Shown: in pieces, positions 9,692-19,024 of the stretch
How positions within the stretch are numbered: the first letter of the stretch is position 1
How the letters are laid out: each line of letters opens with the position of its first letter
DNA from: Psychrobacter sp. I-STPA6b
GTDB taxonomy: Bacteria > Pseudomonadota > Gammaproteobacteria > Pseudomonadales > Moraxellaceae
Length of the DNA stretch: 64,000 nt
Reading direction: 5' to 3'
NCBI RefSeq assembly: GCF_020662265.1
Contig: NZ_VEWM01000080.1
Location: 273,009 to 337,008 of the forward strand
The notes under the pieces: generated by a model
What the model was told of the DNA's origin: nothing
The model's database searches: none
The model's input: the letters and a program-made list of their open reading frames with translations, nothing else
Translations under genes and position numbers: made by a program

Positions 9692-9940
9692 ATGCAAATA
9701 GAAATCAGCACCGCACCGCCTCAATTACAACACTGGCTAAATAATGCCAAAAATGGTGAGCCTGTCATATTTACTGAACAAGGAAAAATCGTTGGACGTA
9801 TCGCCATTGACGAGCCTACTGCCCTACCCACTCAACCCAACCGACAAGCGGGATTATTAGCAGGTATCAGCCTAGACCCAGCTTTTTTTGACCCATTAGA
9901 TGAAAATGAACTGGCACTTTGGAATGGGGAAGGTGAATGA
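9692..9940 (+). CDS. Antitoxin of Phd/VapB-like type
   Basis: This 82-residue protein (MQIEISTAPPQLQHWLNNAKNG, then EPVIFTEQGKIVGRI) has the short beta-alpha N-terminal fold of Phd/YefM-like antitoxins, with the usual phrase G-E-x-V-x-F/I-T-x-x-G-K-x-V-x-R. Its C-terminal part (AGISLDPAFFDPLDENELALW) would be the toxin-binding tail. AAAGGA precedes the ATG. The stop codon overlaps the start of the PIN toxin by four bases (ATGA), which is the usual translational coupling of antitoxin and toxin. It probably represses its own promoter. Confidence 0.85.
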   Translation: MQIEISTAPPQLQHWLNNAKNGEPVIFTEQGKIVGRIAIDEPTALPTQPNRQAGLLAGISLDPAFFDPLDENELALWNGEGE

Positions 9941-10326
9941 CTGGCTACCTACTAGATACCCATGCCTTAATCTGGTGGTGGACAAATCCTCAAAAACTAT
10001 CAACACAAGCCTTTGATATCATATCTAACCCACGTAATATTATATTTGTCAGCTCTGCCAGTATTTGGGAAATGGCAACCAAGCACCGCAAAGGCAAGCT
10101 GGGTGAAGCTCAGCTAATACTAGATAAATTTTCATCACTCATGCTGATAAATAATTTTAAGCATATGCCTATTAACTGGCAACACGCCAAGTTATCAGGC
10201 GAACTACCCCATTCACATTCTGACCCATTTGATAGAATGTTGGTTGCTCAAGCTAAGTTAGAGAATTTGGCATTGATTAGTTGTGATGGTGCTTTAGCAG
10301 ACTTTGATATTACTTTATGTTGGTAA
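9937..10326 (+). CDS. vapC: PIN-domain ribonuclease toxin (VapC family)
   Basis: This is a 129-residue PIN-domain protein. The acidic metal-binding residues are visible in LLDTHALIWWW (Asp7), SASIWEMATK (Glu), HSDPFDRMLVAQA (Asp) and SCDGALADF (Asp). The LDTHALIWW...SxASIWE...DPFDRML pattern is that of the VapC-like PIN toxins found as chromosomal toxin-antitoxin modules; such enzymes cut tRNA or rRNA when freed from antitoxin. It overlaps the antitoxin gene by four bases. All key acids are present, so the toxin is probably active. Confidence 0.88.
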   Translation: MTGYLLDTHALIWWWTNPQKLSTQAFDIISNPRNIIFVSSASIWEMATKHRKGKLGEAQLILDKFSSLMLINNFKHMPINWQHAKLSGELPHSHSDPFDRMLVAQAKLENLALISCDGALADFDITLCW

Positions 10327-10426
10327 CTTATATGCTATCAATAAGTAAGGTAATATCTAGATTTCACTAACAAAAGCTACTTACACACATTTATTACCTT
10401 AATTAAAACACACCTAAACACCTAAT

Positions 10427-11401
10427 ATGAATAACATCATGCAAAACAAACGCCTATCCATCGCCCCGATGATTGATTGGACAACCACCGATTACCGCTA
10501 CTTTGCCCGCCTATTTAATCCGCACACTTATCTATATACCGAAATGATAAGTACCTCAGCGATATTGCATGGCAACACCGAGCGACTATTACGTTATCAC
10601 TCCGATGAACACCCGCTTGTATTACAGCTTGGTGGGGCAGATATTGCCGAGATGACACGCTGTAGCGAGATTGGGCAACAATACGGTTATGATGAAATTA
10701 ATATCAATGTTGGCTGTCCTTCCGACCGAGTACAGCACAACAAAATCGGGGCATGTCTGATGGCAGAGCCTGATACCGTTGCCAACTTGGTCAAAAGTAT
10801 GCAATCGGCGGTTGATATCCCCATCACCGTTAAGCACCGCATTGGTATTGATAACTTTGACAGTTATGAATTTATGCGAGATTTTGTGCAAGCGGTTGCA
10901 GAGGCTGGCTGTCAGCATGTTATCGTTCATGCCCGCATTGCATGGCTACAAGGGCTTAGCCCAAAGCAAAACCGAGAAATCCCACCGCTACGCTATGACG
11001 ATGTCTATCGCCTAAAGCAAGAGTTTCCACAACTTTTTATTGAGATTAACGGCGGAATTACTACCGTTGATGAGATAAAACAGCATTTAAACCATGTAGA
11101 TGGGGTAATGATAGGACGGGCGTTTTATCATAACCCTTATCTATTGGCAGAATCGATGTGTTTATGGGGGCAAGCATCAATTAGCCGTCAGCAGGTTTTG
11201 GACAAACTATACCCCTACCTACAATCGCAAATTGATAATGGCGAACCGCTACATTCGATGGTGCGTCATTATTTAGGATTGTTTCAAGGGCTGGCAGGGG
11301 CAAGAAAATGGCGACAAGCATTAAGTGGCAAACCCAACTTAACCCTTGATGAAGTCAAAAAAGCAGGTGATGAAGTGCTGGCGTTAAATCCTGAGGCTTA
11401 A
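10427..11401 (+). CDS. dusA: tRNA-dihydrouridine(20/20a) synthase DusA
   Basis: This flavoprotein reduces uridine 20/20a in the tRNA D-loop. Characteristic features are the FMN-site start SIAPMIDWTTTDYRYFARL, the catalytic Cys97 in NVGCPSDRVQ, GACLMAEPDTVANLV, VKHRIGID, HARIAWLQGLSPKQNRE and NGGITT with GVMIGRAFYHNPY. PMIDWTD and GLSPKxNREIPPLRY are specific for the DusA branch. The length of 324 residues is normal. No clear ribosome site is visible, and either the first ATG or ATG5 (10439) could start the protein. It is convergent with the CPBP protease gene. Confidence 0.95.
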   Translation: MNNIMQNKRLSIAPMIDWTTTDYRYFARLFNPHTYLYTEMISTSAILHGNTERLLRYHSDEHPLVLQLGGADIAEMTRCSEIGQQYGYDEININVGCPSDRVQHNKIGACLMAEPDTVANLVKSMQSAVDIPITVKHRIGIDNFDSYEFMRDFVQAVAEAGCQHVIVHARIAWLQGLSPKQNREIPPLRYDDVYRLKQEFPQLFIEINGGITTVDEIKQHLNHVDGVMIGRAFYHNPYLLAESMCLWGQASISRQQVLDKLYPYLQSQIDNGEPLHSMVRHYLGLFQGLAGARKWRQALSGKPNLTLDEVKKAGDEVLALNPEA

Positions 11402-11431
11402 TAAGGTCAGGGATTTTTAATAGCCACGATG

Positions 11432-12232
11432 TTAACCGCTTAACACAAAATCACCCATTGCAAAACCATTATTGATGATATGCAAAACAATAGGCAACCA
11501 TAAAGAGTTTGACTTGATTCTAGCCAGACTGAGTAACAATGCCAGTACAAATATGGTCGTTAAACCATACCAGCCATACTGCACATGAATCATTGCAAAT
11601 AGTACACTGGTCGTGATGCTAGCAATCCATAGTCCTTTTTGCCCCACCCATTGCTCACTTATTGCTGACCATAATATACCCCGAAACACCAGCTCTTCAT
11701 AAATTGGCGCAACCACAACCACTGCCAATACTAACAACCAGCGTGGCTGAGCGCTCCAATACAATACATCTAAAAAAGCGCTGGGGTCTTCATCCAACCA
11801 ATACGTCAGCACTGTACTAATCACCACAAAGACAATCAATAAACCCACCATTAGCATAGCGGTATGTAATGAAAAACGTTGAATCTCTAAATACTGGAAG
11901 ATTGTGGGAAAGTGGCTTAAAGGGCGTTGATAGCGACGGCTAGCAAGATAGCGCTGAAAATAAAACCACACACCCACTACAACTGATAATAAAAACAAAG
12001 TCAAGATAACAGACAACGCAATCACTGTACCATCTAAGCTACCATGAGCAATGAGTGTCACTAAATCCAATTGTTGGTTATTGGGTAATATCCAAAGCGC
12101 ACTGATAGCAACACTAATAAACTGCACTAATAAAAAGCAAGCCAACATACCAAGAACCAATACAGCAACACCCAGCTTTGAAAATAAAGGCTTTTTTGTC
12201 GGTGACGAGGGTATTATGGAAGGTTGATTCAT
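11432..12232 (-). CDS. CPBP family intramembrane glutamic protease
   Basis: This polytopic membrane protein of about 266 residues belongs to the CPBP (Abi/CAAX protease-like) family. The motif EELVFRGILW (Glu179-Glu180, Arg184) supplies the conserved EExxxR, and later HVQYGWYG and HIINNGFAMGD supply the conserved His and His-Asn. These residues sit at the edge of predicted helices, as in Rce1-type glutamic proteases. The first possible start is a GTG at 12235; the ATG directly after it (12232) is preferred. Physiological substrates of bacterial members are mostly unknown; some confer bacteriocin immunity. It stands alone between convergent dusA and the hydrolase gene. Confidence 0.85.
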   Translation of the reverse strand: MNQPSIIPSSPTKKPLFSKLGVAVLVLGMLACFLLVQFISVAISALWILPNNQQLDLVTLIAHGSLDGTVIALSVILTLFLLSVVVGVWFYFQRYLASRRYQRPLSHFPTIFQYLEIQRFSLHTAMLMVGLLIVFVVISTVLTYWLDEDPSAFLDVLYWSAQPRWLLVLAVVVVAPIYEELVFRGILWSAISEQWVGQKGLWIASITTSVLFAMIHVQYGWYGLTTIFVLALLLSLARIKSNSLWLPIVLHIINNGFAMGDFVLSG

Positions 12233-12358
12233 CACAATTGCTACTCAATAGTTATCTATCTAGGGTCTGCTTTGATTCACTTTTATTGACTTATTTTTTA
12301 CTGTACAGCTTTTGACAACATATCTTAGGCTCAGTTGATGATGGATATCTGCCGATAG

Positions 12359-13258
12359 CTAAGATTGGCTATCAATACACGATATTATCTGATGGGCAAC
12401 TTCCTCAGGATATTCCAAAGGAAACATATGACCACCTTGATGGGTAATAAATGGAATATTCAGACGTTTTTTTACCTTATGTGGAAACTGATAATAATAA
12501 AATAAGCTGTCTTCACCAACAATCCATTGTACTGGTACAGCAGGTGGCTGATTTGGTGTTAACCAATATAATGAAGGGTTGGTTTCAAATACAGCGACTT
12601 CCCTATCTTTAGGATAGGTTAACGTAAATTTGCCATCAGCTCGCTCAGTCAACCCATGCTCAATATAGCCTTGAAAACACCGCTCATGAAATTTTTTAAA
12701 GAATTTTTTATGACGTAATGACTGGTAGGCTTGCTCTCGGTTATCCCATACATCTCGGCGATAACGTGATACACCAGCGGGAGACATCTTATTAACACCT
12801 TGACTAAAACCAAAACGATGCCCAATCTTTGCCAAATGCCAAATAAAACTGCGATAACCATAAATAAGTGGTGGGTCTAATAAGACTGCCTGTGCAAAAT
12901 GTTTAGGCTGTCGATATATCGCCCGTAATGTACATAGCGCCCCCAATGAATGACCCAGACCGATAACACGGCTTACTTGATGTGCTTGACACGTCTCTTG
13001 CACACTATCTAGCACTTGATTTACCAGCTTATCCCAGTGATTATCCACAGGATACTTTTCTGTATCTGCACCCATAATAGGAATAAAAACCACAGTAAAC
13101 CTATCCGCCAAGATATCAAACAAAGGCTGATAGACTCGGCTAGGCATACCATTGGCATGGGCAAAATGAATCACGGGTTTACCTGTTAGAGCAGATACAG
13201 GTGCAATACCAGAATGTTGAGGTGAATTGTGCTTATTAAATAGATTTAAAATTTTCAT
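12359..13258 (-). CDS. Alpha/beta hydrolase
   Basis: This roughly 299-residue alpha/beta hydrolase has HFAHANGMPSRVY (oxyanion region), the nucleophile elbow GLGHSLGA with Ser104, VLLDPPLIYG after strand 6, and a terminal His in HQGGHMFPLEYPEEVA. The HANGMPS phrase is common in esterase/lipase-like hydrolases of Acinetobacter relatives. No signal peptide is visible. An upstream ATG at 13309 extends the frame, but the ATG at 13258 follows ATAGGG closely and matches the usual start near the first strand. The substrate cannot be inferred. Confidence 0.8.
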   Translation of the reverse strand: MKILNLFNKHNSPQHSGIAPVSALTGKPVIHFAHANGMPSRVYQPLFDILADRFTVVFIPIMGADTEKYPVDNHWDKLVNQVLDSVQETCQAHQVSRVIGLGHSLGALCTLRAIYRQPKHFAQAVLLDPPLIYGYRSFIWHLAKIGHRFGFSQGVNKMSPAGVSRYRRDVWDNREQAYQSLRHKKFFKKFHERCFQGYIEHGLTERADGKFTLTYPKDREVAVFETNPSLYWLTPNQPPAVPVQWIVGEDSLFYYYQFPHKVKKRLNIPFITHQGGHMFPLEYPEEVAHQIISCIDSQS

Positions 13259-13468
13259 AACCCTATTTTTATCACCTATATTGATACCAATACTGTGCTT
13301 AGATAGCAAGATTTACATTCGTACAGATAAGAAGTCATCAGAATCCATAATAATACAGACTCTAATAATAGCTAATAAAATGCCTATCTTAACTACTGTA
13401 TTGCAAACTCAGCAGTAAGATAGGCATCATGACCATCATTCAGATAATATGACTCAAACAGTATTAAA

Positions 13469-14527
13469 CTATCGCATTTCACCTGAATTCTGCTCAGAAG
13501 GTAGCGCACTAATCTTGACACTAGAGCCAAGCCCAGCACCCATTTTAACTGCAAAGCGGTCAAATAACTGCTGAATTGGATCAACTGGTGTATAGTTCAC
13601 CACTTCATCAAGCTCAAGCTCTTTTTCTAGCGCACGGATACTACCCGTTTTATCTGCTAAGCCAAGCTCAATAGACTGCTGACCTGTCCAGAATAAGCCC
13701 GTAAACAAATTATTTTTCTCAGGGTTTTTAAGACGATCACCACGCCCTTTTTTAACCGCATCAATAAAGTGTTGATGCGTGTTATTTAATACCCCTTCAA
13801 CATGCTCACGCTCAAAGTCAGTCATCGGACGAGACAAACTCAAAATATCTTTATATTCACCAGCAGTCAGGGTACGGTCTTTCACACCAACTTTATCTAA
13901 TAATCCTTCAATATCATAACTTGGCATAATCACACCAATTGAGCCAACCAAACTTGAAGGGTTCACATAAATTTCATTGGATGCTGAAGCAATATAATAC
14001 GCACCAGAAGCACCAATATCACCAATCACAGCATATAGCTTTTTATCAGGATACTGCTCACGTAAATCCATCATATTCTGCCAGATAAGGTCTGACTGGA
14101 CAGGTGAACCACCCGGAGAGTTGATATTTAATGCCACTGCTTTCGCATTTGGATTTTCAAAAGCACGAGTCAAGGCTTCGTTAATATCATCTGCATTTGC
14201 AACTTCACTTTCACTGATAACGCCCTGAACATCTACCACAGCAAGGTGTGGATTTTTGGAGTCTATTCCTTCAATGCCTGTACTATCACTTGAGCTACAA
14301 CCTCTACCCATAATGATAAAGATTAAAATTAGATATCCAAATGTTAATAACTTAAAAAATATACTCCAACGACGCGCACGACGTTGTTCCTCAATACTGG
14401 CAAGAAGTGTTTTCTCAAGTAAATGCCACTCCCGACCTGCAATATTAGCAGGCATTTGCTGATGAGGTTGAGGCACATTGTTATTGGAATTACTGGGTTT
14501 ATTTGGATCTGGTGGCCAACTAGACAT
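13469..14527 (-). CDS. sppA: Signal peptide peptidase SppA (S49 family)
   Basis: This 352-residue inner-membrane serine protease degrades cleaved signal peptides. After a Pro/Asn/Gln-rich cytoplasmic start comes one membrane helix (FKLLTFGYLILIFIIMG, residues 58-74). The S49 domain follows, with INSPGGSPVQSD, the nucleophile Ser174 in GDIGASGAYYIA, GSIGVIMPSYD, and the general-base Lys226 in GEYKDILS. The Ser/Lys dyad and the length match the short single-domain SppA (SppA36 type), not the 67-kDa E. coli form. It is a single gene with about 420 untranslated bases upstream. Confidence 0.93.
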   Translation of the reverse strand: MSSWPPDPNKPSNSNNNVPQPHQQMPANIAGREWHLLEKTLLASIEEQRRARRWSIFFKLLTFGYLILIFIIMGRGCSSSDSTGIEGIDSKNPHLAVVDVQGVISESEVANADDINEALTRAFENPNAKAVALNINSPGGSPVQSDLIWQNMMDLREQYPDKKLYAVIGDIGASGAYYIASASNEIYVNPSSLVGSIGVIMPSYDIEGLLDKVGVKDRTLTAGEYKDILSLSRPMTDFEREHVEGVLNNTHQHFIDAVKKGRGDRLKNPEKNNLFTGLFWTGQQSIELGLADKTGSIRALEKELELDEVVNYTPVDPIQQLFDRFAVKMGAGLGSSVKISALPSEQNSGEMR

Positions 14528-14949
14528 AATTCTTTCTTTTCCTTAAACAATCGATAAGGTTGTTTCGTTATTAAAATAGAATGATGGAACAACAAGATGT
14601 AGTATGGTAAACGATATTCATACCACAGCCAATGTTTAGAATATGGTCTATGGTAGTTTTTGTGTTGCCAGTATGTGTGCTTTCCATCAAGGATTCAACA
14701 GCACTTTGTTGATAGTTGGCTAAGTGTATTACACTTTGCTGGCTATATACAGAGGTGATACATATTTAACACCAATACATCTTACTACTGGTAATTTTTT
14801 TTGGTCAATGGGTGATAAAAATAGAAAAACCCAATACTGCTTATAGGTTTTGTTGAACATTTATCTTTATTGGAAAAATTAAGAAACTGATATTAACAAG
14901 CAGTGTCTTAGTCAATGCAATGGCTACAGGTCATATCAGGATAATTAGC
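14528..14949. other. Intergenic region with repeat copy
   Basis: This gap of 422 bases lies between sppA and comEC, both on the minus strand. No gene was found in any frame. It contains one copy of the dispersed repeat (14846-14884) and must hold the sppA promoter. Confidence 0.5.
14846..14884 (+). repeat. Dispersed intergenic repeat, copy 2
   Basis: GTTGAACATTTATCTTTATT followed by GGAAAAATTAAG matches the first 35 or so bases of the repeat at 58789 with a few changes. It lies in non-coding DNA. Confidence 0.6.
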
Positions 14950-17900
14950 TTAACGGGGTAAAGATTCAATAGATGCTAGTTCAGTATCTAGTAATGAAGT
15001 GGACTTTCTCAATTGTCTACCTGTCACCACATGCACACTGGCAGGCTCAAATCTATCTAACATCTCTTGGCTAAAATAAGCAGGTGCTGGTGTTAGCCAA
15101 TATTGTTGAGTCAATACTGGCATCTGTATACCATTTTGTGTGCTGGTTTTTATACTATGATTTATATCATCTTGTGGACACATTAATGACCACATCTGCC
15201 ATAACTGCGCATCATCACCCGCATTAAAAATGATACTTATCTTTTGTCGTTGAGAGTTGTTATTAGACTGGTTATTAGACTTACTGTTCAACCTATTATT
15301 AATATTATCCAAATTATCAGGCTCAATTTTGCTATCTAAACCATCAAGCCTGTAGATATCTTTATCAAAACTTACAGACGTTGTTGTACGTATTTGAATG
15401 GCACAATGCCACAGCTTAGGCTCTGGCAGAGTTGCCCATCCTGTCATTGCTTCTATCTGCCAAAGCTGGGAAGGACTTTCCCACACTTGAGTTGGCGCAC
15501 AAGCTCTAGGGGTAATAGACTGTGTACCATCAGGCATATTATCCAATACTTGCTCTAGATAATGCTGACTGGTAGTCGCTTGATAACCTGCTAGCCAGTA
15601 TAAATTAATAGGCATATCTTGACGTAAATAAAGAACAGATTGCGCCAACCATTGTGTTGGTGTTTGAACAATCACCCCTGTTAGCTTATGCACCCCCTGT
15701 TTTTTTAATTGCTCATAAAGTGTTTGTGCCACATTTTGAGCCAGCATCATACTTGCCTCTGCTGATTTTTCTTTCATTGAAGCATAACCTGATGGATAGC
15801 TGGATAATAATAGCCATACTTCCTTATCACTCCCCTGCCCCTGTTGTAGTAATACAGCCGATGTATTGGTTTCAGACACTGATAAAGTTTGTATACTTAG
15901 TTGATGGGAAGTTAATGCTTGCTTAGATGAATCAATAGCAGGTATGACTCCCATCTTTGCCAATAGCATCAAGAGACTCAATAGCAAAGCAGGCATACTA
16001 AGCCAACGGCTTAACAATCCTTTTGGTAATATCCACGGTAATAGACTAAGATAAATCACCAGTAGCATGGGCAAAGTAATCGTGGTATATAACCAACCTG
16101 AACCACTGGCAACATTTTGCAACCAAACCAAAATACCGTGAAACTGTGTTAATAACAGAATAATTAATGACCATAGTACATTTGCCACTGCTGGTACAAC
16201 AAAATACAACACACCTGCAAATAGATTTAATGGAACCAATATCCAGCCGTAAAAATTAATGGCAAATAGATTAACCAGCATACCCCAAATAGATACCTTG
16301 CCAAACAACCATAATGTAATCGGTAATAAAGCAAAAAACATCCATACCTGTAACCAAACAAACGCCCATAACATTTGCCATAATCGATGAGCATACTGCG
16401 TTGATAGCGCCTTATTTGATAGCTGTTTTAGTGGCGCTTTTTGGTATTGCTGATGATGTCGGTGATAGGTTGCCTCCAGCATTTGTACTCGTTGAGAATA
16501 GACTACCAACATAGCAACCGCAGTAAAAGAAAGCCAAAACCCTGCCTGCCACAATACAAATGGATCTAAAAATGCCATTAATACTGCCAGCCCCATAAGT
16601 GGCTTAAATACGGAAGCACCTACCAATAAATAACGCAAGACACCTAACAATAGTAACATCCATGCTGTCCGCGCCGCTGGTACATCAAACCCAGTAAACC
16701 ACGCATAACCAAAAGCAGACACAACCGCAATCACATAGCGCAACTGCCAACGGCTCACATAACGATATACTTCTGGTATAAACCGTGTCACCACCGCACT
16801 ACTTATACCTGCCAGCCAAATCGCCAAAAATAAGACATGTGTTCCAGAGATTGCCAGTAAATGAGTAATACCTGCAAACTGATATAGCTGTGTCGTCTCA
16901 TTGCTAATAAGACTACGATCTCCTGTCAATAGACTCAACGTCACTGCCATTGCTTGATCTGGCTGAACACTAGGGGTTATATAGCTTTCTTTTGCTCTCT
17001 CTTTTTCTAATGACAATTGCTGTAGATGCTGGCGAATAGCAAAGCGTTTATGGTTAATATTTTGCTGAAAAGAGGCAAACAATCCCTGTGCATGATAAGG
17101 CTCAATATCCTCTATCTGGGCAGATAAAATATGTGCTGTGGCAGTGGCATGACGTGTAGAAAGCCAACGATAACCATCGAAAGCATCTTTATCTACTTGT
17201 GGCTCTATTGGATACAGTGCCAAACGCATTTTTACTTGTTGATTTGGTGCTAAATCATTTAGCCACTGATATTGTGCTTCTTTACTTTGCACCATTACTG
17301 TCATTTGCTGAGGCAAAGTAACTCTTTCTAGTAAATGTGTATCATCAGGCTCTACAGCAGAGTCTGCCATAGCCAGTGGATTATTACGGACAGTCACATC
17401 ACGCAATTGCACTTGTTCAGCTTCATCAAAAGTTCGAATGTCTTGTAAAGTTGCTAATAAACGATAGCTACGGATGGCTTTTGAATTTAAATGTGATGCT
17501 TCTATATCTATATTAGAAGTTTTTAAACTGTTGTTTTTATTGTTGTTTTTATTGTTGTTTTTATTGTTGTTTTTATGATTATGTTTATTATTACTATTAT
17601 TCTGCTCCCTAATAGCAGGCTCTATTAGCATTTGCTTATCACTCAGCGCAATAGGACGTACCATCGCTTCCACATACACAACATGAGGAACTGACTGCAC
17701 CAACAACTGCTGACGGACAAATAGACTTTGGCAAACCACTGCCAATAACAATGCAAAAATAATGCAGATATGCGTAAGATGGTCAAAGAATAAGGTAAAC
17801 TGCTTTCTTTTTATATCGTCCTTGATATAACAACATGACCATTTATAAAGAAAAAAATTAGGGAATTTAGAGCAAGGAAATCGAAAAAAGCACAAACGTA

Positions 17901-18075
17901 ATAGCCAGATTGTACTTGCTATCAATAACAAAAGCCATACAACACTCTGAAAATGTGACGCAGGAATATTGTGTAACAGCTCTGCCATTGTACTGGGCTG
18001 AATGGACAAAATTGCCAGCATAATCAACAATGCCAACACGCTAGCTACCCAAAACACCACTATTTTTCCTACCAA
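14950..18075 (-). CDS. comEC: DNA uptake channel protein ComEC/Rec2
   Basis: This 1041-residue inner-membrane protein is the channel that carries single-stranded DNA into the cytoplasm during natural transformation. Hydrophobic helices at the N-terminus are followed by an OB-like soluble region and then the competence domain with HLLAISGTHVLFLAIWLAG (about residues 400-420) and many helices. Unusual points: residues 159-182 are an Asn/Lys/His run encoded by a 12-base tandem repeat, and a second Asn/Ser-rich stretch lies near residue 950. The C-terminal region that should be a metallo-beta-lactamase-like domain has QTPTQWLAQS where HxHxDH would be expected, so metal binding is probably lost. 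The gene lies about 190 bases downstream of lolD on the same strand; a separate promoter is possible. Confidence 0.9.
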   Translation of the reverse strand: MVGKIVVFWVASVLALLIMLAILSIQPSTMAELLHNIPASHFQSVVWLLLLIASTIWLLRLCFFRFPCSKFPNFFLYKWSCCYIKDDIKRKQFTLFFDHLTHICIIFALLLAVVCQSLFVRQQLLVQSVPHVVYVEAMVRPIALSDKQMLIEPAIREQNNSNNKHNHKNNNKNNNKNNNKNNSLKTSNIDIEASHLNSKAIRSYRLLATLQDIRTFDEAEQVQLRDVTVRNNPLAMADSAVEPDDTHLLERVTLPQQMTVMVQSKEAQYQWLNDLAPNQQVKMRLALYPIEPQVDKDAFDGYRWLSTRHATATAHILSAQIEDIEPYHAQGLFASFQQNINHKRFAIRQHLQQLSLEKERAKESYITPSVQPDQAMAVTLSLLTGDRSLISNETTQLYQFAGITHLLAISGTHVLFLAIWLAGISSAVVTRFIPEVYRYVSRWQLRYVIAVVSAFGYAWFTGFDVPAARTAWMLLLLGVLRYLLVGASVFKPLMGLAVLMAFLDPFVLWQAGFWLSFTAVAMLVVYSQRVQMLEATYHRHHQQYQKAPLKQLSNKALSTQYAHRLWQMLWAFVWLQVWMFFALLPITLWLFGKVSIWGMLVNLFAINFYGWILVPLNLFAGVLYFVVPAVANVLWSLIILLLTQFHGILVWLQNVASGSGWLYTTITLPMLLVIYLSLLPWILPKGLLSRWLSMPALLLSLLMLLAKMGVIPAIDSSKQALTSHQLSIQTLSVSETNTSAVLLQQGQGSDKEVWLLLSSYPSGYASMKEKSAEASMMLAQNVAQTLYEQLKKQGVHKLTGVIVQTPTQWLAQSVLYLRQDMPINLYWLAGYQATTSQHYLEQVLDNMPDGTQSITPRACAPTQVWESPSQLWQIEAMTGWATLPEPKLWHCAIQIRTTTSVSFDKDIYRLDGLDSKIEPDNLDNINNRLNSKSNNQSNNNSQRQKISIIFNAGDDAQLWQMWSLMCPQDDINHSIKTSTQNGIQMPVLTQQYWLTPAPAYFSQEMLDRFEPASVHVVTGRQLRKSTSLLDTELASIESLPR
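17531..17575 (-). repeat. 12-bp tandem repeat inside comEC
   Basis: The unit TTGTTTTTATTG occurs 3.75 times and encodes Lys-Asn-Asn-Asn per unit on the minus strand. Copy-number change would lengthen or shorten the protein without shifting the frame. Confidence 0.9.
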
Positions 18076-18264
18076 TAGTTATATAGTAAGGATAGATAGT
18101 AGCGAATCTGATTTATAACTGTCAATTAAATTTACAATGGCTTTTTAATACTACTCCAAAAAATGATTTCTATCATAGTACAAAATAACAGACCTATAAT
18201 TATCAAAAACTATCAAAATGCTTATCTAGTAACTGCTTATACCTCCTGTTATATATTCTTACAC

Positions 18265-18945
18265 TTATAACGTTGCCCACTGTCCATTTTTTAATAGCAA
18301 CTGTCTATCTGCCAATGCCGCCAAGTTACGGTCATGTGTGACCATTAATAATGCCGTTTTAAGTGTACTTTGTAACTCAGCCAATAACTCAAAAATACTT
18401 TGAGCATTATCATAATCTAAATTACCTGTTGGCTCATCTGCTAAAACCAGTGCAGGGTTAGTGACCAATGCTCGGGCAATTGCAACACGCTGGCGCTCAC
18501 CACCAGACAGCTCTCCTGGACGATGTGGTAAACGATGACCCAATCCAACCTTTTCCAATAAATCTACTGCTCGACTACGCGCCTCATCAATAGATACCTC
18601 TTTACGCATTAATAAAGGCATTGCCACATTTTCTACCGCAGTAAACTCTGGCAATAGATGGTGAAACTGATAAATAAACCCTAAATGCTGATTGCGCATA
18701 TTTCCACGCTCAGTCTCATTCATATGATTAAGGCACTTACCTTGTAGCCACACCTCACCCGAGGTTGGAACATCCAGTCCACCCAGTAGATGTAACAGTG
18801 TACTTTTTCCTGAACCACTCGTACCAACAATCGCAATACGCTCACCTGCTTGTACCGTTAAATCTAACCCTGTTAGTACCTGTGTACGAATACTACCTTC
18901 ATCATACACTTTACTGATATTTGTAGCGGTCAAAATAGCAGACAT
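18265..18945 (-). CDS. lolD: Lipoprotein-releasing ABC transporter ATPase LolD
   Basis: This is the cytoplasmic ATPase that powers removal of outer-membrane lipoproteins from the inner membrane to LolA. Walker A GTSGSGKS (residues 41-48), the Q-loop in [12 protein letters not shown], the signature [15 protein letters not shown] and Walker [12 protein letters not shown] are all intact. [20 protein letters not shown] is the LolD-type Q-loop. The length of 226 residues is normal. The permease gene lies 79 bases upstream in the same direction, forming a lol operon. Confidence 0.95.
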   Translation of the reverse strand: MSAILTATNISKVYDEGSIRTQVLTGLDLTVQAGERIAIVGTSGSGKSTLLHLLGGLDVPTSGEVWLQGKCLNHMNETERGNMRNQHLGFIYQFHHLLPEFTAVENVAMPLLMRKEVSIDEARSRAVDLLEKVGLGHRLPHRPGELSGGERQRVAIARALVTNPALVLADEPTGNLDYDNAQSIFELLAELQSTLKTALLMVTHDRNLAALADRQLLLKNGQWATL

Positions 18946-19024
18946 GAATATTCCTTATAAACCTAATAATCTAGTAACCATATTTATTAACATGTAATTT
19001 ATCTAATGTGCTTACCCAGCTCAT

